Assembly (NCBI RefSeq): GCF_040545875.1 | Contig: NZ_JBEPMR010000005.1 | Source of the DNA: Faecalicatena_A orotica | Lineage (GTDB): Bacteria > Bacillota > Clostridia > Lachnospirales > Lachnospiraceae | Length of the DNA: 64,000 bases | Reading direction: 5' to 3' (one strand) | In this document: piece after piece, positions 8,569 to 18,075 of the stretch | Layout: every line of letters begins with the position of its first letter | How positions within the stretch are numbered: the first letter of the stretch is position 1 | Translations under genes and position numbers: made by a program | Notes under the pieces: generated by a model | Databases searched by the model: none | The model's input: only the letters and a program-made list of their open reading frames with translations | Told to the model about the DNA's origin: nothing

Positions 8569-9861
8569 CTATTTTGAAGAACCCTTGTTTGCTTCATAAT
8601 CTTCTACCTTACGGATGATATCCCTGTTATATCTCAGCCAGTCCGTATCAAACTTCTTCAGGAACGCATCTGTATCCTGTTTGAGCAGGAACGTTTGTAT
8701 CTGTGCATCGACCGCCATTTCACTCGGGTAATAGTGATCCTGGTAGTCCGTCATCCTGCCTTCCTCTATGAAGGACTTTACCCCGTCCAGCATCGGAGCC
8801 AGATCGAAATCGCCCTCTTTACACGGAACCGCATTCTGCTCGTCGAGATATTTCTGCACATTTTCATCCTTCAAAAGAAAGTCAAGAACCTCATACGCCG
8901 CTTCTTTATTTTCACTGTCTTCCATCACACAGAATTGCAAATCCACACCTGAGTTCAGCACATTCTCGTCTGCCTCGCTGCTCCCCGGCATCACGAAGGA
9001 ATCAATATACATATCCGGGTTCACTGATTTAATCTGCGGCACTGCATAACTCCCGATCGTGTACATCGCAGACTCTCCATTTGCAAATGCGGTACATGCA
9101 TCGTTATATCCATATGCGAACGGGTCCTCAGGACCGTAATCCAGAAGTTCCAGCATTTTCTCCGAAACCTCCCGGTACTCATCCTTAAATTTTGTTTCCC
9201 CTTTGTTGACCTGACTGCACACATCTGCCGGAGCCAGATCCACTGCCAATGCATTCCACGGTGCCAGGCAAGTCCATGTGTCCTTAAAACCAAAGGAAAG
9301 CGGGCGGATTCCGGCTGCTTCTATCTCTTCACACAGGGCCGTGAATTCTTCCCAGTTTTCCGGGATCTCCCATCCGTGTTCCTCAAACATCTCCCTGTTA
9401 TAAAGCACTCCGGCGGCATTTGCCACATAAGGGACTCCGTAAACACCTTCCTCCGGTACAAACTCGAGGGCTTTCAGAATGTCCTGATAAGCAGGCTTGA
9501 TATCGCTTAGCCCTTCATAATCCGAGATATCTGCCAGCATATCGGAATCCAGAAAATAGGAATAATTAATATCCCCTCCGATGCCGATAATATCCGGAAT
9601 GTCTTCCCTTACGAATCTGGTCTTCAGAATTGTCATTGCTTCATTTGGCGAATCAATCGTCAGATGGATATCATCATGTGATGCATTGAATTCTTCCTCA
9701 AGCTCCTTAAAAACCTCTACGGCTTCCGGTTTGTACTGTACCAGTTCAATTTCTACTTTTCCGCTGTTTTTCTCACCGGACTGGCATCCGGTAAGGGCAA
9801 GGGCCGCCAGCATGGTACCCGCCGTGAGCAGGCTTAATCGTCTTACACTTCTTCTTTTCAT
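8569..9861 (-). CDS. Sugar-binding lipoprotein of ABC importer
   Basis: A 430-residue extracellular solute-binding protein of family 1. The N-terminus has a type II signal peptide with lipobox ALTGC (lipidated Cys about residue 26), followed by the mature receptor including FNASHDDIHLTIDSPN. It delivers oligosaccharide, probably raffinose-type judging by the GH36 and GH13 genes in the same operon, to the two permeases. GAAAGGAG precedes the ATG. This is the first gene of the operon and lies opposite the AraC regulator. Confidence 0.92.
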   Translation of the reverse strand: MKRRSVRRLSLLTAGTMLAALALTGCQSGEKNSGKVEIELVQYKPEAVEVFKELEEEFNASHDDIHLTIDSPNEAMTILKTRFVREDIPDIIGIGGDINYSYFLDSDMLADISDYEGLSDIKPAYQDILKALEFVPEEGVYGVPYVANAAGVLYNREMFEEHGWEIPENWEEFTALCEEIEAAGIRPLSFGFKDTWTCLAPWNALAVDLAPADVCSQVNKGETKFKDEYREVSEKMLELLDYGPEDPFAYGYNDACTAFANGESAMYTIGSYAVPQIKSVNPDMYIDSFVMPGSSEADENVLNSGVDLQFCVMEDSENKEAAYEVLDFLLKDENVQKYLDEQNAVPCKEGDFDLAPMLDGVKSFIEEGRMTDYQDHYYPSEMAVDAQIQTFLLKQDTDAFLKKFDTDWLRYNRDIIRKVEDYEANKGSSK

Positions 9862-10037
9862 CTGCCACTACTCCTTTCAAAGATAACCCACTTATGTGTT
9901 TCCAGTTCCTGACATACCGACCTTTTCCTCAGTACAACTGTTTTCATGTTCTCCTTTTTCTCTTCCCTTTCATATCTTTTTGCATGGTTTAAATACTGCC
10001 GGCACCCTTCAAACCATCCTTTTTTTGGATTAACTAT

Positions 10038-10066
10038 ATTATAACATCTCATTATGCGTCTATAAA
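10038..10066 (-). promoter_or_regulatory. Probable promoter of alpha-galactoside operon
   Basis: On the minus strand a perfect TATAAT (10038-10043) sits 17 bp downstream of a weak -35 TTTATA (10061-10066). A weak -35 is what an activator-dependent promoter would show. The regulator-like 18-bp motif lies just upstream at 10085-10102. The remaining leader (9862-10037) shows nothing else I can support. Confidence 0.55.
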
Positions 10067-10084
10067 TATCCATATATTTGCGTT

Positions 10085-10102
10085 TTTATACCTTTATGCA
10101 AT
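10085..10102 (-). promoter_or_regulatory. 18-bp motif, copy 1 (candidate AraC operator)
   Basis: Minus strand reads ATTGCATAAAGGTATAAA. It matches 17 of 18 positions with the sequence at 39689-39706 on the fructokinase promoter and resembles an opposite-strand copy at 10129-10146. Position upstream of the operon's -35 suits an activator site. The assignment to the neighbouring AraC protein is inference. Confidence 0.6.
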
Positions 10103-10117
10103 ATTTAGGAAAATAAT

Positions 10118-10147
10118 TTGAAGTCACCTTGCATTATGGTATATAAT
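10118..10147 (+). promoter_or_regulatory. Promoter of the AraC regulator gene
   Basis: TTGAAG (10118-10123) and a perfect TATAAT (10142-10147) are 18 bp apart. Transcription would begin near 10154, which places the ribosome binding site at about 10170 in the leader. This excludes the upstream TTG at 10118 as a translation start. Confidence 0.65.
10129..10146 (+). promoter_or_regulatory. 18-bp motif, copy 2 (candidate AraC operator)
   Basis: Plus strand reads TTGCATTATGGTATATAA, similar to the TTGCAT-A-GGT-TA-AA pattern of the other two copies and in opposite orientation to copy 1. It covers the -10 box of the araC-type gene, so binding here would repress its own transcription. Confidence 0.5.
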
Positions 10148-10183
10148 GAAAAAAACATCCCATCCCGAAAGGAGCCAGGTATC

Positions 10184-11050
10184 ATGAGTGATATTTTATT
10201 TTCTGTATTTCCGAATGAAAATTTCATAGACTTAAGCCTCTACCAGTTCGGCTGGGAACACTGCGCCCCGGCACATTCTTACGGACCGGCTGCCCGCAAC
10301 CATTTTCTGTTCCACTATGTCATCTCGGGAACCGGTACACTGATGGCAGATGATGCGAAAGGTATGACACAGACTTATCAGGTAAAAAGCGGTCAGGGGT
10401 TCATGATCTTTCCGCAGCAGATCAACACCTATATTTCCGATGCAGAATATCCCTGGGAATATGTCTGGCTTGAATTTGACGGGCTCCGTGTGAAGGAAGC
10501 CATAGAAATCGCAGGACTTGGCCGTGATAATCCTGTCTACCACGCGCATTCAAAGGACCTGCGTCAGGATATGATGAACGAAATGCTATACATTGCCCAG
10601 CACGGAGACGCGGCTCCGTTTCATCTGATCGGGCACTTATTTCTGTTTCTGGACTTTCTGACCCGCTCGGCCGCCTCCATGCACCTCAACCAGGGCGGGC
10701 GGCTGCGTGACTTTTATATACGCGAAGCACTCGCTTTTATCGAGCAGAACTTCCAGAATGACATCTCCGTCGAGGATATTGCTACAACATGCGGCCTGAA
10801 CAGGAGCTATTTCGGAAAGATCTTCAAAGATACAGTAGGAAAATCCCCTCAGGAATTCCTGCTGAACTACCGCATGGCAAAAGCAGCTGAACTGCTGAAG
10901 CTCACCACACTTTCTATCGGTGATATCAGCAATGCGGTTGGCTACGCAAATCAGCTGCATTTCTCAAGGGCTTTCAAAAATGTATACGGGCTCTCTCCGC
11001 GAAGCTGGAGAAACCAGAACCAGGTAATCCGGCAGGATTCCAGTCAATGA
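10184..11050 (+). CDS. AraC-family regulator of the alpha-galactoside operon
   Basis: A 288-residue transcription factor. The N-terminal cupin-like ligand-binding half (about residues 1-165) includes GTGTLMADD and GFMIFPQQ. The C-terminal 100 residues hold two helix-turn-helix units: ISVEDIATTCGLNRSYFGKIF and IGDISNAVGYANQLHFSRAFK. This matches RafR/MsmR-type activators of raffinose and melibiose operons. The start at 10184 is chosen because GAAAGGAG lies upstream and because an earlier frame start coincides with the -35 box. It is divergent from the transport operon it probably controls. Confidence 0.88.
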   Translation: MSDILFSVFPNENFIDLSLYQFGWEHCAPAHSYGPAARNHFLFHYVISGTGTLMADDAKGMTQTYQVKSGQGFMIFPQQINTYISDAEYPWEYVWLEFDGLRVKEAIEIAGLGRDNPVYHAHSKDLRQDMMNEMLYIAQHGDAAPFHLIGHLFLFLDFLTRSAASMHLNQGGRLRDFYIREALAFIEQNFQNDISVEDIATTCGLNRSYFGKIFKDTVGKSPQEFLLNYRMAKAAELLKLTTLSIGDISNAVGYANQLHFSRAFKNVYGLSPRSWRNQNQVIRQDSSQ

Positions 11051-11075
11051 CACCTTGCCCCGCTCATGGCACAGC

Positions 11076-11645
11076 CTATGTTTCCATCCCCTTTACGCAT
11101 GACCGGAACATCTGTGCCATAAACCGGGCCATATCCTCAGGCTCTGCCTGAAATCCGCTCTCTGCCCACTTCTGTATGGTGCCTGCACAGCCGTTGACGA
11201 TAAATCCATACAGCCATTCCAGTTTCTCCTCCCCTATATCCGGATACAGCTTTTTCCAGTCCCCCAATGAATCCTCCTCCGCAAAATACATCAGCTTCCG
11301 TAAGAACTCCTTATCCCCGTATTTTCCGAACATCGCCCTGCAGAGTTCTTCATTTTCCCTGATCTTCTTAAGAATCTCTATAGGCAGTATTCCCGTATAG
11401 TCCTCCTGCACCATATTGCTGGCAGAATCCTGCACATCCCGGTAAAACTCCTCCTCGATCTTGTCCAGCAGATCATATACATCCTCATAATGGGCATAGA
11501 AAGTCGCCCGGTTAATATCTGCCATCCCACAGATCTCTTTCACAGTAATCTTCCCCAGCGGTTTTTCCGACAGAAGCTTAAGAAAACTGTGCCGTATCAT
11601 ATTCCTCGTGTACCTGACACGCCTGTCCAAATCTGAATTTTTCAT
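11076..11645 (-). CDS. TetR-family transcriptional regulator
   Basis: A 189-residue repressor-type protein. The N-terminal helix-turn-helix is clear: ITVKEICGMADINRATFYAHY. The C-terminal ligand domain resembles the TetR_C/DhaS type (EWLYGFIVNGCAGTIQKWAESG near the end). A TTG two codons upstream, with AGAAGTG in front, is an alternative start. It is divergent from the SDR gene at 11826, whose expression it may control. Confidence 0.85.
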   Translation of the reverse strand: MKNSDLDRRVRYTRNMIRHSFLKLLSEKPLGKITVKEICGMADINRATFYAHYEDVYDLLDKIEEEFYRDVQDSASNMVQEDYTGILPIEILKKIRENEELCRAMFGKYGDKEFLRKLMYFAEEDSLGDWKKLYPDIGEEKLEWLYGFIVNGCAGTIQKWAESGFQAEPEDMARFMAQMFRSCVKGMET

Positions 11646-11768
11646 AAACAATCAACACTTCTTTCTAATCTGTTGTCTAACTTACGTTTCACAAAAATCT
11701 GATGGTTGTCAACTTCCCCTGCCTTTATTATATTTTAAGTAAGAACAGAAAGCAACGCCGTGTTGTAT

Positions 11769-11788
11769 ATCTGTAAACATCTGTAAAC
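11769..11788. repeat. Tandem direct repeat, 2 x 10 bp
   Basis: ATCTGTAAAC occurs twice in immediate succession between the divergent TetR and SDR genes. One-turn spacing makes it a candidate operator or activator site. No function can be shown. Confidence 0.45.
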
Positions 11789-11825
11789 AAAACTCCATTT
11801 ATTCAGAACCAAGGAGGCGCTGATC

Positions 11826-12857
11826 ATGAAACACACACAATATATCGTAACCGGAGCTGCCGGACACCTCGGCAGCCATATAGCAGCCGGACTTTTGAAA
11901 CAGGGATATCCTGTCCTGGGCCTCATCCTGCCGGATGAATTGCAGGATGTGCCGGACCCTCCCCCAGGACTTTCCTATATCGCAGGGGATGTCCGTGATC
12001 CGGAAACAATGGAAATGCTGTTTACTGCGGCATCAGAAAATCTGCATGAAGCCTCCACCGGGAAGCCCGGTGTCGTGCTGATCCACTGTGCAGGCCTCAT
12101 TTCCATCTACGGCGGCCCGACCCCTGCCGTGTATTCCGTAAATGTAGGCGGAACGAAGAATGTCGTAGACGCCTGTATCCGCCACCATGTAAAGCGTCTG
12201 GTCTATGTCAGCAGTGTCCACGCTATCCCCGAAACACCGGACCAGACAATTATATCCGAGATCAGGACTTTCTCCCCTGACGACGTAACGGGCTACTATG
12301 CCAAGACAAAAGCAGAAGCAACCCAATACGTTTTAGACAGTACCAAACGCGGACTCGATGCCGTGGTGGTACATCCGTCCGGCATCATCGGACCTGCCAG
12401 ACACCCTTCCGGCAGCATGCTTCACATGATCGCCCATTATACACAGAAGGGGATGCCTGTAGCCGTACGCGGCGGATATGATTTTGTCGACGTGCGCGAT
12501 GTCGCATCCGGAGTAATCAAGGCCTCCCAAAAAGGAAGATCTGGAGAGTGCTACATCCTCTGCAACCGGTTTGTCACGCTTAAAGAACTCTTCGGGGAAC
12601 TCTCAGCAGCTACCGGACAGAAAAGGCCACGGATCTTCCTCCCCGCATGGATCGCCAAATGTGCGGCGCCTTTTGCACAACTGCACTACAAATGCTGGAA
12701 AAAAACGCCTGTTTTCACACCATATGCCATGTATACACTGACATCCAACGGGAACTTTTCACACGAAAAAGCAAGCAGGGAGCTGGGATATCATCCCCGC
12801 CCCCTGCACCAGACCATAGCCGACATGATCAGGCAGATGAAGAAAGAGAAGCGTTAA
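11826..12857 (+). CDS. NAD(P)-dependent extended SDR / epimerase-dehydratase
   Basis: A 343-residue cytosolic oxidoreductase. The Rossmann dinucleotide motif GAAGHLG is at residues 10-16 and the catalytic Tyr-x3-Lys is in GYYAKTKAEA; VHPSGIIGP follows as in 3-beta-hydroxysteroid dehydrogenase or dihydroflavonol-reductase-like enzymes. The C-terminal half is the variable substrate-binding part, so the substrate is unknown. CAAGGAGGCG lies upstream of the ATG. It overlaps the convergent peptidase gene by 4 bp and is divergent from a TetR gene, a typical setting for an inducible detoxification or redox enzyme. Confidence 0.82.
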   Translation: MKHTQYIVTGAAGHLGSHIAAGLLKQGYPVLGLILPDELQDVPDPPPGLSYIAGDVRDPETMEMLFTAASENLHEASTGKPGVVLIHCAGLISIYGGPTPAVYSVNVGGTKNVVDACIRHHVKRLVYVSSVHAIPETPDQTIISEIRTFSPDDVTGYYAKTKAEATQYVLDSTKRGLDAVVVHPSGIIGPARHPSGSMLHMIAHYTQKGMPVAVRGGYDFVDVRDVASGVIKASQKGRSGECYILCNRFVTLKELFGELSAATGQKRPRIFLPAWIAKCAAPFAQLHYKCWKKTPVFTPYAMYTLTSNGNFSHEKASRELGYHPRPLHQTIADMIRQMKKEKR

Positions 12858-13687
12858 CTCCCGGGCAGCACAGCCAGCGCCTGGCTGCCCATCTCCCGGT
12901 AACGCTCTTCTACTAACGCTTTCTCATATCTGGTCCCCCCGGACTTTTCCAGTGGGTCATTAAAATAATAGTACTCACGATCCACACCGACAAGCAGGAG
13001 ACAGTGTTCTTCTGCCGGCCAGATATACTCTTTTCCGGTCTCCAGAATGGTCCAGCTGCGTCCTTCATAGCTCGGCTGCATACCAATCGTGGCCCAGAGG
13101 ATCACAGGGATTCCATTGCCGATATATTCTTTGCATATATTCTGCAGTGTCATCCCTGTCAGGTCCTTCACCCGTTCTCCTCCCGCCGCCTCCACAAGCG
13201 CATCATGTATCACCGGGGCAAAGCAGCCAAAACCATTTCCCCTCGGATCACCGATAAAATAATAATAAGGACTGTTCCCGTAATATTGCCCGTCCTTCCA
13301 GTAATATTTCCCAATCCTCAGATACTGGTCTATAAATTCATCCACAGTAATGTCAACCCCTGCATACGACAGAGCCATCACCGAAGTCACGCTCTCACAT
13401 CCTGTCGGGTAGTCGTCCTGATTCATAAAAGGAACCGTTATTATCCTGTCTGTCTCCCCCGTCCCGGAAGAAGCACCCTTTTTCCCACCGTCCATATAAC
13501 TGCCTCCTGCACCAGATTGATCATTTTCTTCCTCCCCGCCGTTTCCTGCCGCCGCAATCCGTGATTGTGCATGTTTATCCATATGAACCGCCTTCGTGTA
13601 AAAAATACTGAGCACCGCAATACTTATATAAAGAGCGAGTCTGACCAGCTGCATCCTGTGCCCGCCGTCTCTCCTGAATTCTGACAT
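12854..13687 (-). CDS. Membrane-anchored C39-like cysteine peptidase family protein
   Basis: A 277-residue protein with one N-terminal membrane segment (LVRLALYISIAVLSIFY) and a low-complexity Gly/Ser linker. It then has a papain-like C39_2 domain: catalytic Cys in NQDDYPTGCESVTSVMAL, His in PAEEHCLLLVGVD and Asp/Asn in YYFNDPL. Proteins of this type are common, exported and of uncertain function in Clostridia. This is not the N-terminal leader peptidase of a bacteriocin transporter: there is no ABC part. Start choice is uncertain because no strong ribosome binding site is seen. Confidence 0.78.
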   Translation of the reverse strand: MSEFRRDGGHRMQLVRLALYISIAVLSIFYTKAVHMDKHAQSRIAAAGNGGEEENDQSGAGGSYMDGGKKGASSGTGETDRIITVPFMNQDDYPTGCESVTSVMALSYAGVDITVDEFIDQYLRIGKYYWKDGQYYGNSPYYYFIGDPRGNGFGCFAPVIHDALVEAAGGERVKDLTGMTLQNICKEYIGNGIPVILWATIGMQPSYEGRSWTILETGKEYIWPAEEHCLLLVGVDREYYYFNDPLEKSGGTRYEKALVEERYREMGSQALAVLPGS

Positions 13688-13826
13688 ATGCACTCTGATT
13701 TTTGCTTCTTATAACTATTATAATCGGCAGGGGTTGTACTCTATGCAGGCTTATTTTATAATCAGGTTATTACACGGGCATTGCCAGATGGAAAAATAAT
13801 GGCTCAGAGAAGGGGGAATTATCTGT

Positions 13827-15026
13827 ATGAGCAAGAAAAGAGTATGCGATAGATATATTATTCTCGAAACATTATTTTACTTACATTCTGGAATCATTGG
13901 GGCAACTTATATTTTATACTTTTATGATTTGGGTTATAGTAAATTTGTTACAAATATTATTACAAGCGTATTTAATGTATTTGTATTTATATTTGAAATA
14001 CCAAGTGGCTCACTCAGTGATAACAGAGGAAATAAAAGTGCATTAATTATATCAGGTATAGCATTATCGTCTTCAATGGCACTTTTTTTGTATGCTGGTA
14101 ATATTTCAATACTAATATTGGGGCAGATTTTCTGGGGGATTAGCTATGCTATGCAATCGGGCGCCTTAGAAGCCTGGGTAGTTAATACGGCAGATTTGGA
14201 TGATAACGAATTGGATGCAGTTTTTTCTAAAAGTGCTAAAATTCGAAATTTTGTTATGATATTAGGAGGGGTTATAGGAACTTTTATTGCAAAAGCTGGC
14301 TTAAGGTATATTTGGATTATCCCTTTGATAACTGCTATAATTTATACACTATTGGTTTTACGATGGGTAAGAAACAAACAGTTGAATCAAAGTAAAATTC
14401 ATACTTGTAATTTCAAAATAAATGTCAGATCAGAGCTAAAGGGGAGTTTTATTACAATATATGATACGATTCGAAAGGGAGACTCGATTAAAACGATTCT
14501 ACTTTTAAATATGGGCGTAGCATTTGTAATCTCACCATTATTTACATACTGGTCACCTTATATTCTCCAATTAGGAGGAGGAGAGTTAGGTGTTTTGGCA
14601 TGGATGTGGATATTCATTAAAATTAGTATGACCGCCGGAAATGCGTTATGGGAACATCTGCACAAAAAATATAATAGAATACAGGCATTGTTTGTAATAT
14701 GTATATTATTTGGCTCAATATTTATAATTGCAGCTATCAATAGTAATCTTTTAGTGGGATTTGCGGTGATTATAGGGATGGAAATATTGCTTGGAGTGCT
14801 TGACCCTATTCAAAAAGCTCTGATAAATAAATATATTGACTCGGATAATAGGGCAACAATGCTATCTGTGAACTCAATGGCAGAAAGGGTTGGAGGGTGG
14901 ATATCCCTCGTTTTAATGGGAATTTTAGGTGATGTATTTTCAATTGGTATTACTTGGATAATAGCTGGAGTAACTATGCTGTTTCTATGTATATTTATAT
15001 CTAAGCTTAAAAGGAATCCAAATTAG
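13827..15026 (+). CDS. MFS transporter
   Basis: A 399-residue integral membrane protein with about twelve hydrophobic segments. It has an MFS loop-2-like signature early on: EIPSGSLSDNRGNKSALIISG. It probably exports a small molecule or drug, since this length and the absence of a sugar-binding signature fit efflux-type MFS proteins. AGAAGGGGG precedes the ATG. The gene is distinctly AT-rich compared with the genes to its left, marking the left side of the accessory island. Confidence 0.85.
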   Translation: MSKKRVCDRYIILETLFYLHSGIIGATYILYFYDLGYSKFVTNIITSVFNVFVFIFEIPSGSLSDNRGNKSALIISGIALSSSMALFLYAGNISILILGQIFWGISYAMQSGALEAWVVNTADLDDNELDAVFSKSAKIRNFVMILGGVIGTFIAKAGLRYIWIIPLITAIIYTLLVLRWVRNKQLNQSKIHTCNFKINVRSELKGSFITIYDTIRKGDSIKTILLLNMGVAFVISPLFTYWSPYILQLGGGELGVLAWMWIFIKISMTAGNALWEHLHKKYNRIQALFVICILFGSIFIIAAINSNLLVGFAVIIGMEILLGVLDPIQKALINKYIDSDNRATMLSVNSMAERVGGWISLVLMGILGDVFSIGITWIIAGVTMLFLCIFISKLKRNPN

Positions 15027-15061
15027 TCAGAAGATGTGCAGCTGGCAAACAATTCATTCAA

Positions 15062-15712
15062 ACCTGCCCTTCCATCAGTTCCAGCTGCCCTCCCGCAAGT
15101 CTATACACCTTCTCCACGCCTTCCAGCTTTTCAATGAATGTGATTGCACCGCTTTTGATACATGCATCAACCACATCTTCGTGAGATGCTGCCCCACCGA
15201 TATTCACGTTTTCCTCTATTGTTCCCTAAAAAAGGTATGGCTTCTGGCTTACTACTGCAATCCTGTTCCTGATTATTTTAGGTTCCAGATTCTCGGTCGG
15301 AATCCCGTAGAATTTTATCTCGCCTTTCTCCGGGTGATAAAAACCCAGAATCAAATCCAGCATCATGTTTTCCCTGTAAGAATCCATCATCCTTCCCTGC
15401 AATTTTTCAAAATCTGGATTCTTTTTCTGGAAAAATAGAGTACCACTAGAAATTTTACGGGGATCAGCAGTGTAATCATCAATGCTAGTTTCCAGTCCAG
15501 TATCGATAATCCCACGATTCCTCCCACAATCTGCAGAATTGAAGAGATGGAAAATGTCGTAATCTGGTCTGCCGCAGAAGCCATATTGCTGATATCACTG
15601 CTGATCGTGTTTGCAATCTCCGCACTTCCTTTTTCATCATAATAACCGATATTCAGATTGTCCATTTTCCAATACGCTTTTCTGTAAAGGGAAAATGTCA
15701 GCCCGTTATGCC
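15062..15712 (-). pseudogene. Decayed, internally deleted copy of the ABC exporter gene
   Basis: Nucleotide and protein homology to the intact exporter at 21589-23280 runs through this stretch in the same order but with three gaps. Parent positions about 21650-21880, 22113-22543 and 22606-22711 are missing, so the Walker A and signature motifs and most of the membrane domain are gone. A frame-breaking stop is also present in the PYLF-GTIEENV segment. What remains includes LYRKAYWKMDNLNIGYYDEK and DWKLALMITLLIPVKFLVVL. It cannot make a transporter. Confidence 0.88.
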
Positions 15713-15802
15713 TCCGACATCTCAACTGCGGCGCCCCCTTTTTTGGCGGTGCCAAGTATTCTGACGACAGGCATCTTGTTTTTACCATTGATGAGTCCTC
15801 CG

Positions 15803-16213
15803 TCATTTTTTCCTTGACGACAGGGACTTGCTTAACTGCCTCTTCGAGGCCGTTTCCGAGGTCATTAAGAATCTTTTTCTTTCCCTCAACAAATCCAAAA
15901 CTTTGTTCCCGGCTTTCTCTGTGTCCTCCATACTTTCGGCCGCCCTCTCGAATGGAACCCTCATTATATCCATTGTCTCCTCTCTGAAGGCGGATTCTGG
16001 CATACAGTTAACTATTTCAACTATTCCTACCTCCGTAAATCCTTCCAGACTGTTCTCCTCAATCATCTGGAAAAACGAATCGGTCCTTCTTTTAAGACGG
16101 TTAAATCCACTATTTATAAGACACTCTTTTTCAATATGTGATGCAAACGAATTTGACACTTTTTCTCCGTTACGATGTTTTGGCCGTGTGGGGACAACAG
16201 TTTCCTTATACAA
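15803..16213 (-). CDS. Unrecognised ORF next to the exporter remnant
   Basis: An open frame of 136 codons with no family I recognise and no clear ribosome binding site. It contains a charged, helix-prone middle (PESAFREETMDIMRVPFERA). A different frame continues the coding-like character from about 15880 down to 15715 (AVKQVPVVKEKMTEDSSM, then a stop). The segment may therefore be a frameshifted remnant of one larger gene. It may equally be non-coding. It has no match by eye to the ABC exporter. Confidence 0.25.
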   Translation of the reverse strand: MYKETVVPTRPKHRNGEKVSNSFASHIEKECLINSGFNRLKRRTDSFFQMIEENSLEGFTEVGIVEIVNCMPESAFREETMDIMRVPFERAAESMEDTEKAGNKVLDLLRERKRFLMTSETASKRQLSKSLSSRKK

Positions 16214-16640
16214 TCACAACAATTCGAGGTCAAAAAAATACAATTGATGGCCTACTTATTTCAAAAATAATAAAAGAAGCTATAATTAATATTAACAAGC
16301 TATAAGAAATTCGAGTGTCTGCAAAACTAATACTTGGTCTCCAGAGGGTAATTTCAGGGTGAGGTATTTAACTTTATCGGGAATAGATATTGCATCAGGA
16401 TAAACAAAAATATCACAAAGGATATCCTGAGGGGGCATTTGTGTAGTAGTTCACGTCTAATACCCATGAACATTCTTCAAGAGCAAAGAGTAGGAGGTGA
16501 AAACGTAATATATTTTTCTAATTATGATTTTCTACAGGTTACTGAGATAGCATATACTAACAGTTAATAATACATCTATGTCATAGGGGCAGTTTAGTAT
16601 CAAATAAAGTGTATTTTCTAAAAACAGAGAGAGGAAAATT
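16214..16640. other. Intergenic region upstream of the radical SAM gene
   Basis: AT-rich stretch of 427 bp. A possible -10 box TATACT lies at 16554-16559, but the -35 (TTCTAC) is poor. An isolated AGGAGGTG at about 16491 has no start codon that opens a frame. AGAGAGGAAAATT before 16641 is the ribosome binding site of the maturase. I see nothing else. Confidence 0.4.
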
Positions 16641-18065
16641 ATGGGCAAGATACTTATTAAATGTTTTGAGACACCTATGCAAAAGTATTTTTATGATCGT
16701 TTTTTTAATACTATTGTAATGGTAAATGATGAAGAATATGAGGTTTTAAAAGAGGTTGAAAAAACTGGGAAAATTCAAGACGAAGAATCATTAAGGATGT
16801 TTTTAGATAATGGATTACTGCAGGAAACAGTTATAGAAGGTATTGAACACCCAGAAACAGATAGATTAAAATTATTGACAGAACATTATATGGAGAATTT
16901 GATTTTACAAGTGACTCAACAATGTAATATGAGATGCAATTATTGCGCATATTCAGGAAATTATTTTAATCGATCACATGCATCAAATAGAATGAGCTTT
17001 GAAACAGCCAAAAAGGCAATTGATTTCTATCTTGCAAGGAGTGACAAGGCAGATGCAATATATGTATCATTTTATGGGGGAGAACCTTTATTAGAATTTG
17101 AACTCATAAAACAATGCGTAGACTATACTTTAGAGCACAAAGGGGATAAAACTGCAGGATTTCCAATGACAACAAATGGAACGCTGTTAACAGAAGAAGT
17201 TATTAAATTCTTAGTAAAACATAAATTTACTCTTATGATTAGTCTGGATGGTGATAAGGAAAGTCATGATGTAAACCGCATATTCAAAACAGGGGGCGGA
17301 TCATTTGATACAATTTTAAAGAATTTAAAGGCACTGAAGAAATATGATGAAAAGTATTATAAAGAAAATGTTATGTTTAATTGTGTTATTAGTAACACAA
17401 CAGATTTCGAAAGGGTCTATAAGTTCTATGCAGAGTCGGATTTGTTTACACCTGATTCTGTAAGCTTTAATTATGTAAATAAAATAGGGTTAAAAGATGA
17501 CAATATCTCTGAAATCACACAAAAAAATAGACGGGTAGAACATTTGGCATATATAAAAATGGTCTTGGCAGTATTGGGGAAAAGAGAGTGGGATGCACAA
17601 AGCCGGATGGTTAGGCGACAACTACAGGATGTAGAACTCTTATATGATCAATTACATAAGCATTCACGAGAAGCTAAAAAGACACATCATGGTGGACCAT
17701 GTATTCCGTCAGTCAGACGATTATTTGTAGAAACCAATGGCACTTTTTTCCCATGTGAAAGAGTATCGGAAGAAGATGAAGAAATGAGTATTGGTTCAAT
17801 AAATACAGGGCTTGATTATGACAAATTGGATTTCTTTCTTAACCATGGAAAGATGATTCAAGGAAATTGTATGTCTTGTTGGAATTTAAGAACATGTACG
17901 TTTTGTCTTAGTGAGATATCAAAGGAAAATAAAAAGCTTACTGAAAATATGCTGTTTAGACAATGTGAGATATCTAAAAAGAAGACTTTGTCACAGTTTC
18001 GCAGGCTGTGTATGTTGGCCGAGTTAGGATATAGAGGGAATGAAAATTTACTTGGGTCAAGGTAG
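16641..18065 (+). CDS. ccpM: Radical SAM/SPASM maturase of a Cys-rich (Clo7bot-type) peptide
   Basis: A 474-residue iron-sulfur enzyme that probably modifies the Cys-rich precursor encoded at 19480. The N-terminal ~80 residues form a small peptide-recognition-like region. The radical SAM core has the [4Fe-4S] motif C95-x3-C99-x2-C102 (QQCNMRCNYC), then YGGEPLLEFE and the TTNGTLL strand. The C-terminal part carries SPASM-type auxiliary cluster cysteines (GGPCIPSVRRL, FFPCERV, GNCMSCWNLRTCTFCLSE). The order of genes that follows matches the family annotated as Cys-rich peptide radical SAM maturase CcpM. The exact chemistry, for example thioether formation, is not established by sequence. Confidence 0.88.
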   Translation: MGKILIKCFETPMQKYFYDRFFNTIVMVNDEEYEVLKEVEKTGKIQDEESLRMFLDNGLLQETVIEGIEHPETDRLKLLTEHYMENLILQVTQQCNMRCNYCAYSGNYFNRSHASNRMSFETAKKAIDFYLARSDKADAIYVSFYGGEPLLEFELIKQCVDYTLEHKGDKTAGFPMTTNGTLLTEEVIKFLVKHKFTLMISLDGDKESHDVNRIFKTGGGSFDTILKNLKALKKYDEKYYKENVMFNCVISNTTDFERVYKFYAESDLFTPDSVSFNYVNKIGLKDDNISEITQKNRRVEHLAYIKMVLAVLGKREWDAQSRMVRRQLQDVELLYDQLHKHSREAKKTHHGGPCIPSVRRLFVETNGTFFPCERVSEEDEEMSIGSINTGLDYDKLDFFLNHGKMIQGNCMSCWNLRTCTFCLSEISKENKKLTENMLFRQCEISKKKTLSQFRRLCMLAELGYRGNENLLGSR

Positions 18066-18075
18066 AGGAGGATAT

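Noticed and set aside
9858..10073. 71-codon frame in the leader of the sugar-binding protein gene
   Set aside because: Lies across the predicted promoter, lacks protein-like character and overlaps the ATG of the real gene.
12854..13687. C39 peptidase as leader protease of the RiPP clusters
   Set aside because: It lies outside the island, has no ABC domain and belongs to the membrane-anchored C39_2 group.
15715..16213. Insertion-sequence or transposase remnant beside the exporter pseudogene
   Set aside because: No DDE or HUH motif, no terminal inverted repeats and no target duplication could be seen.
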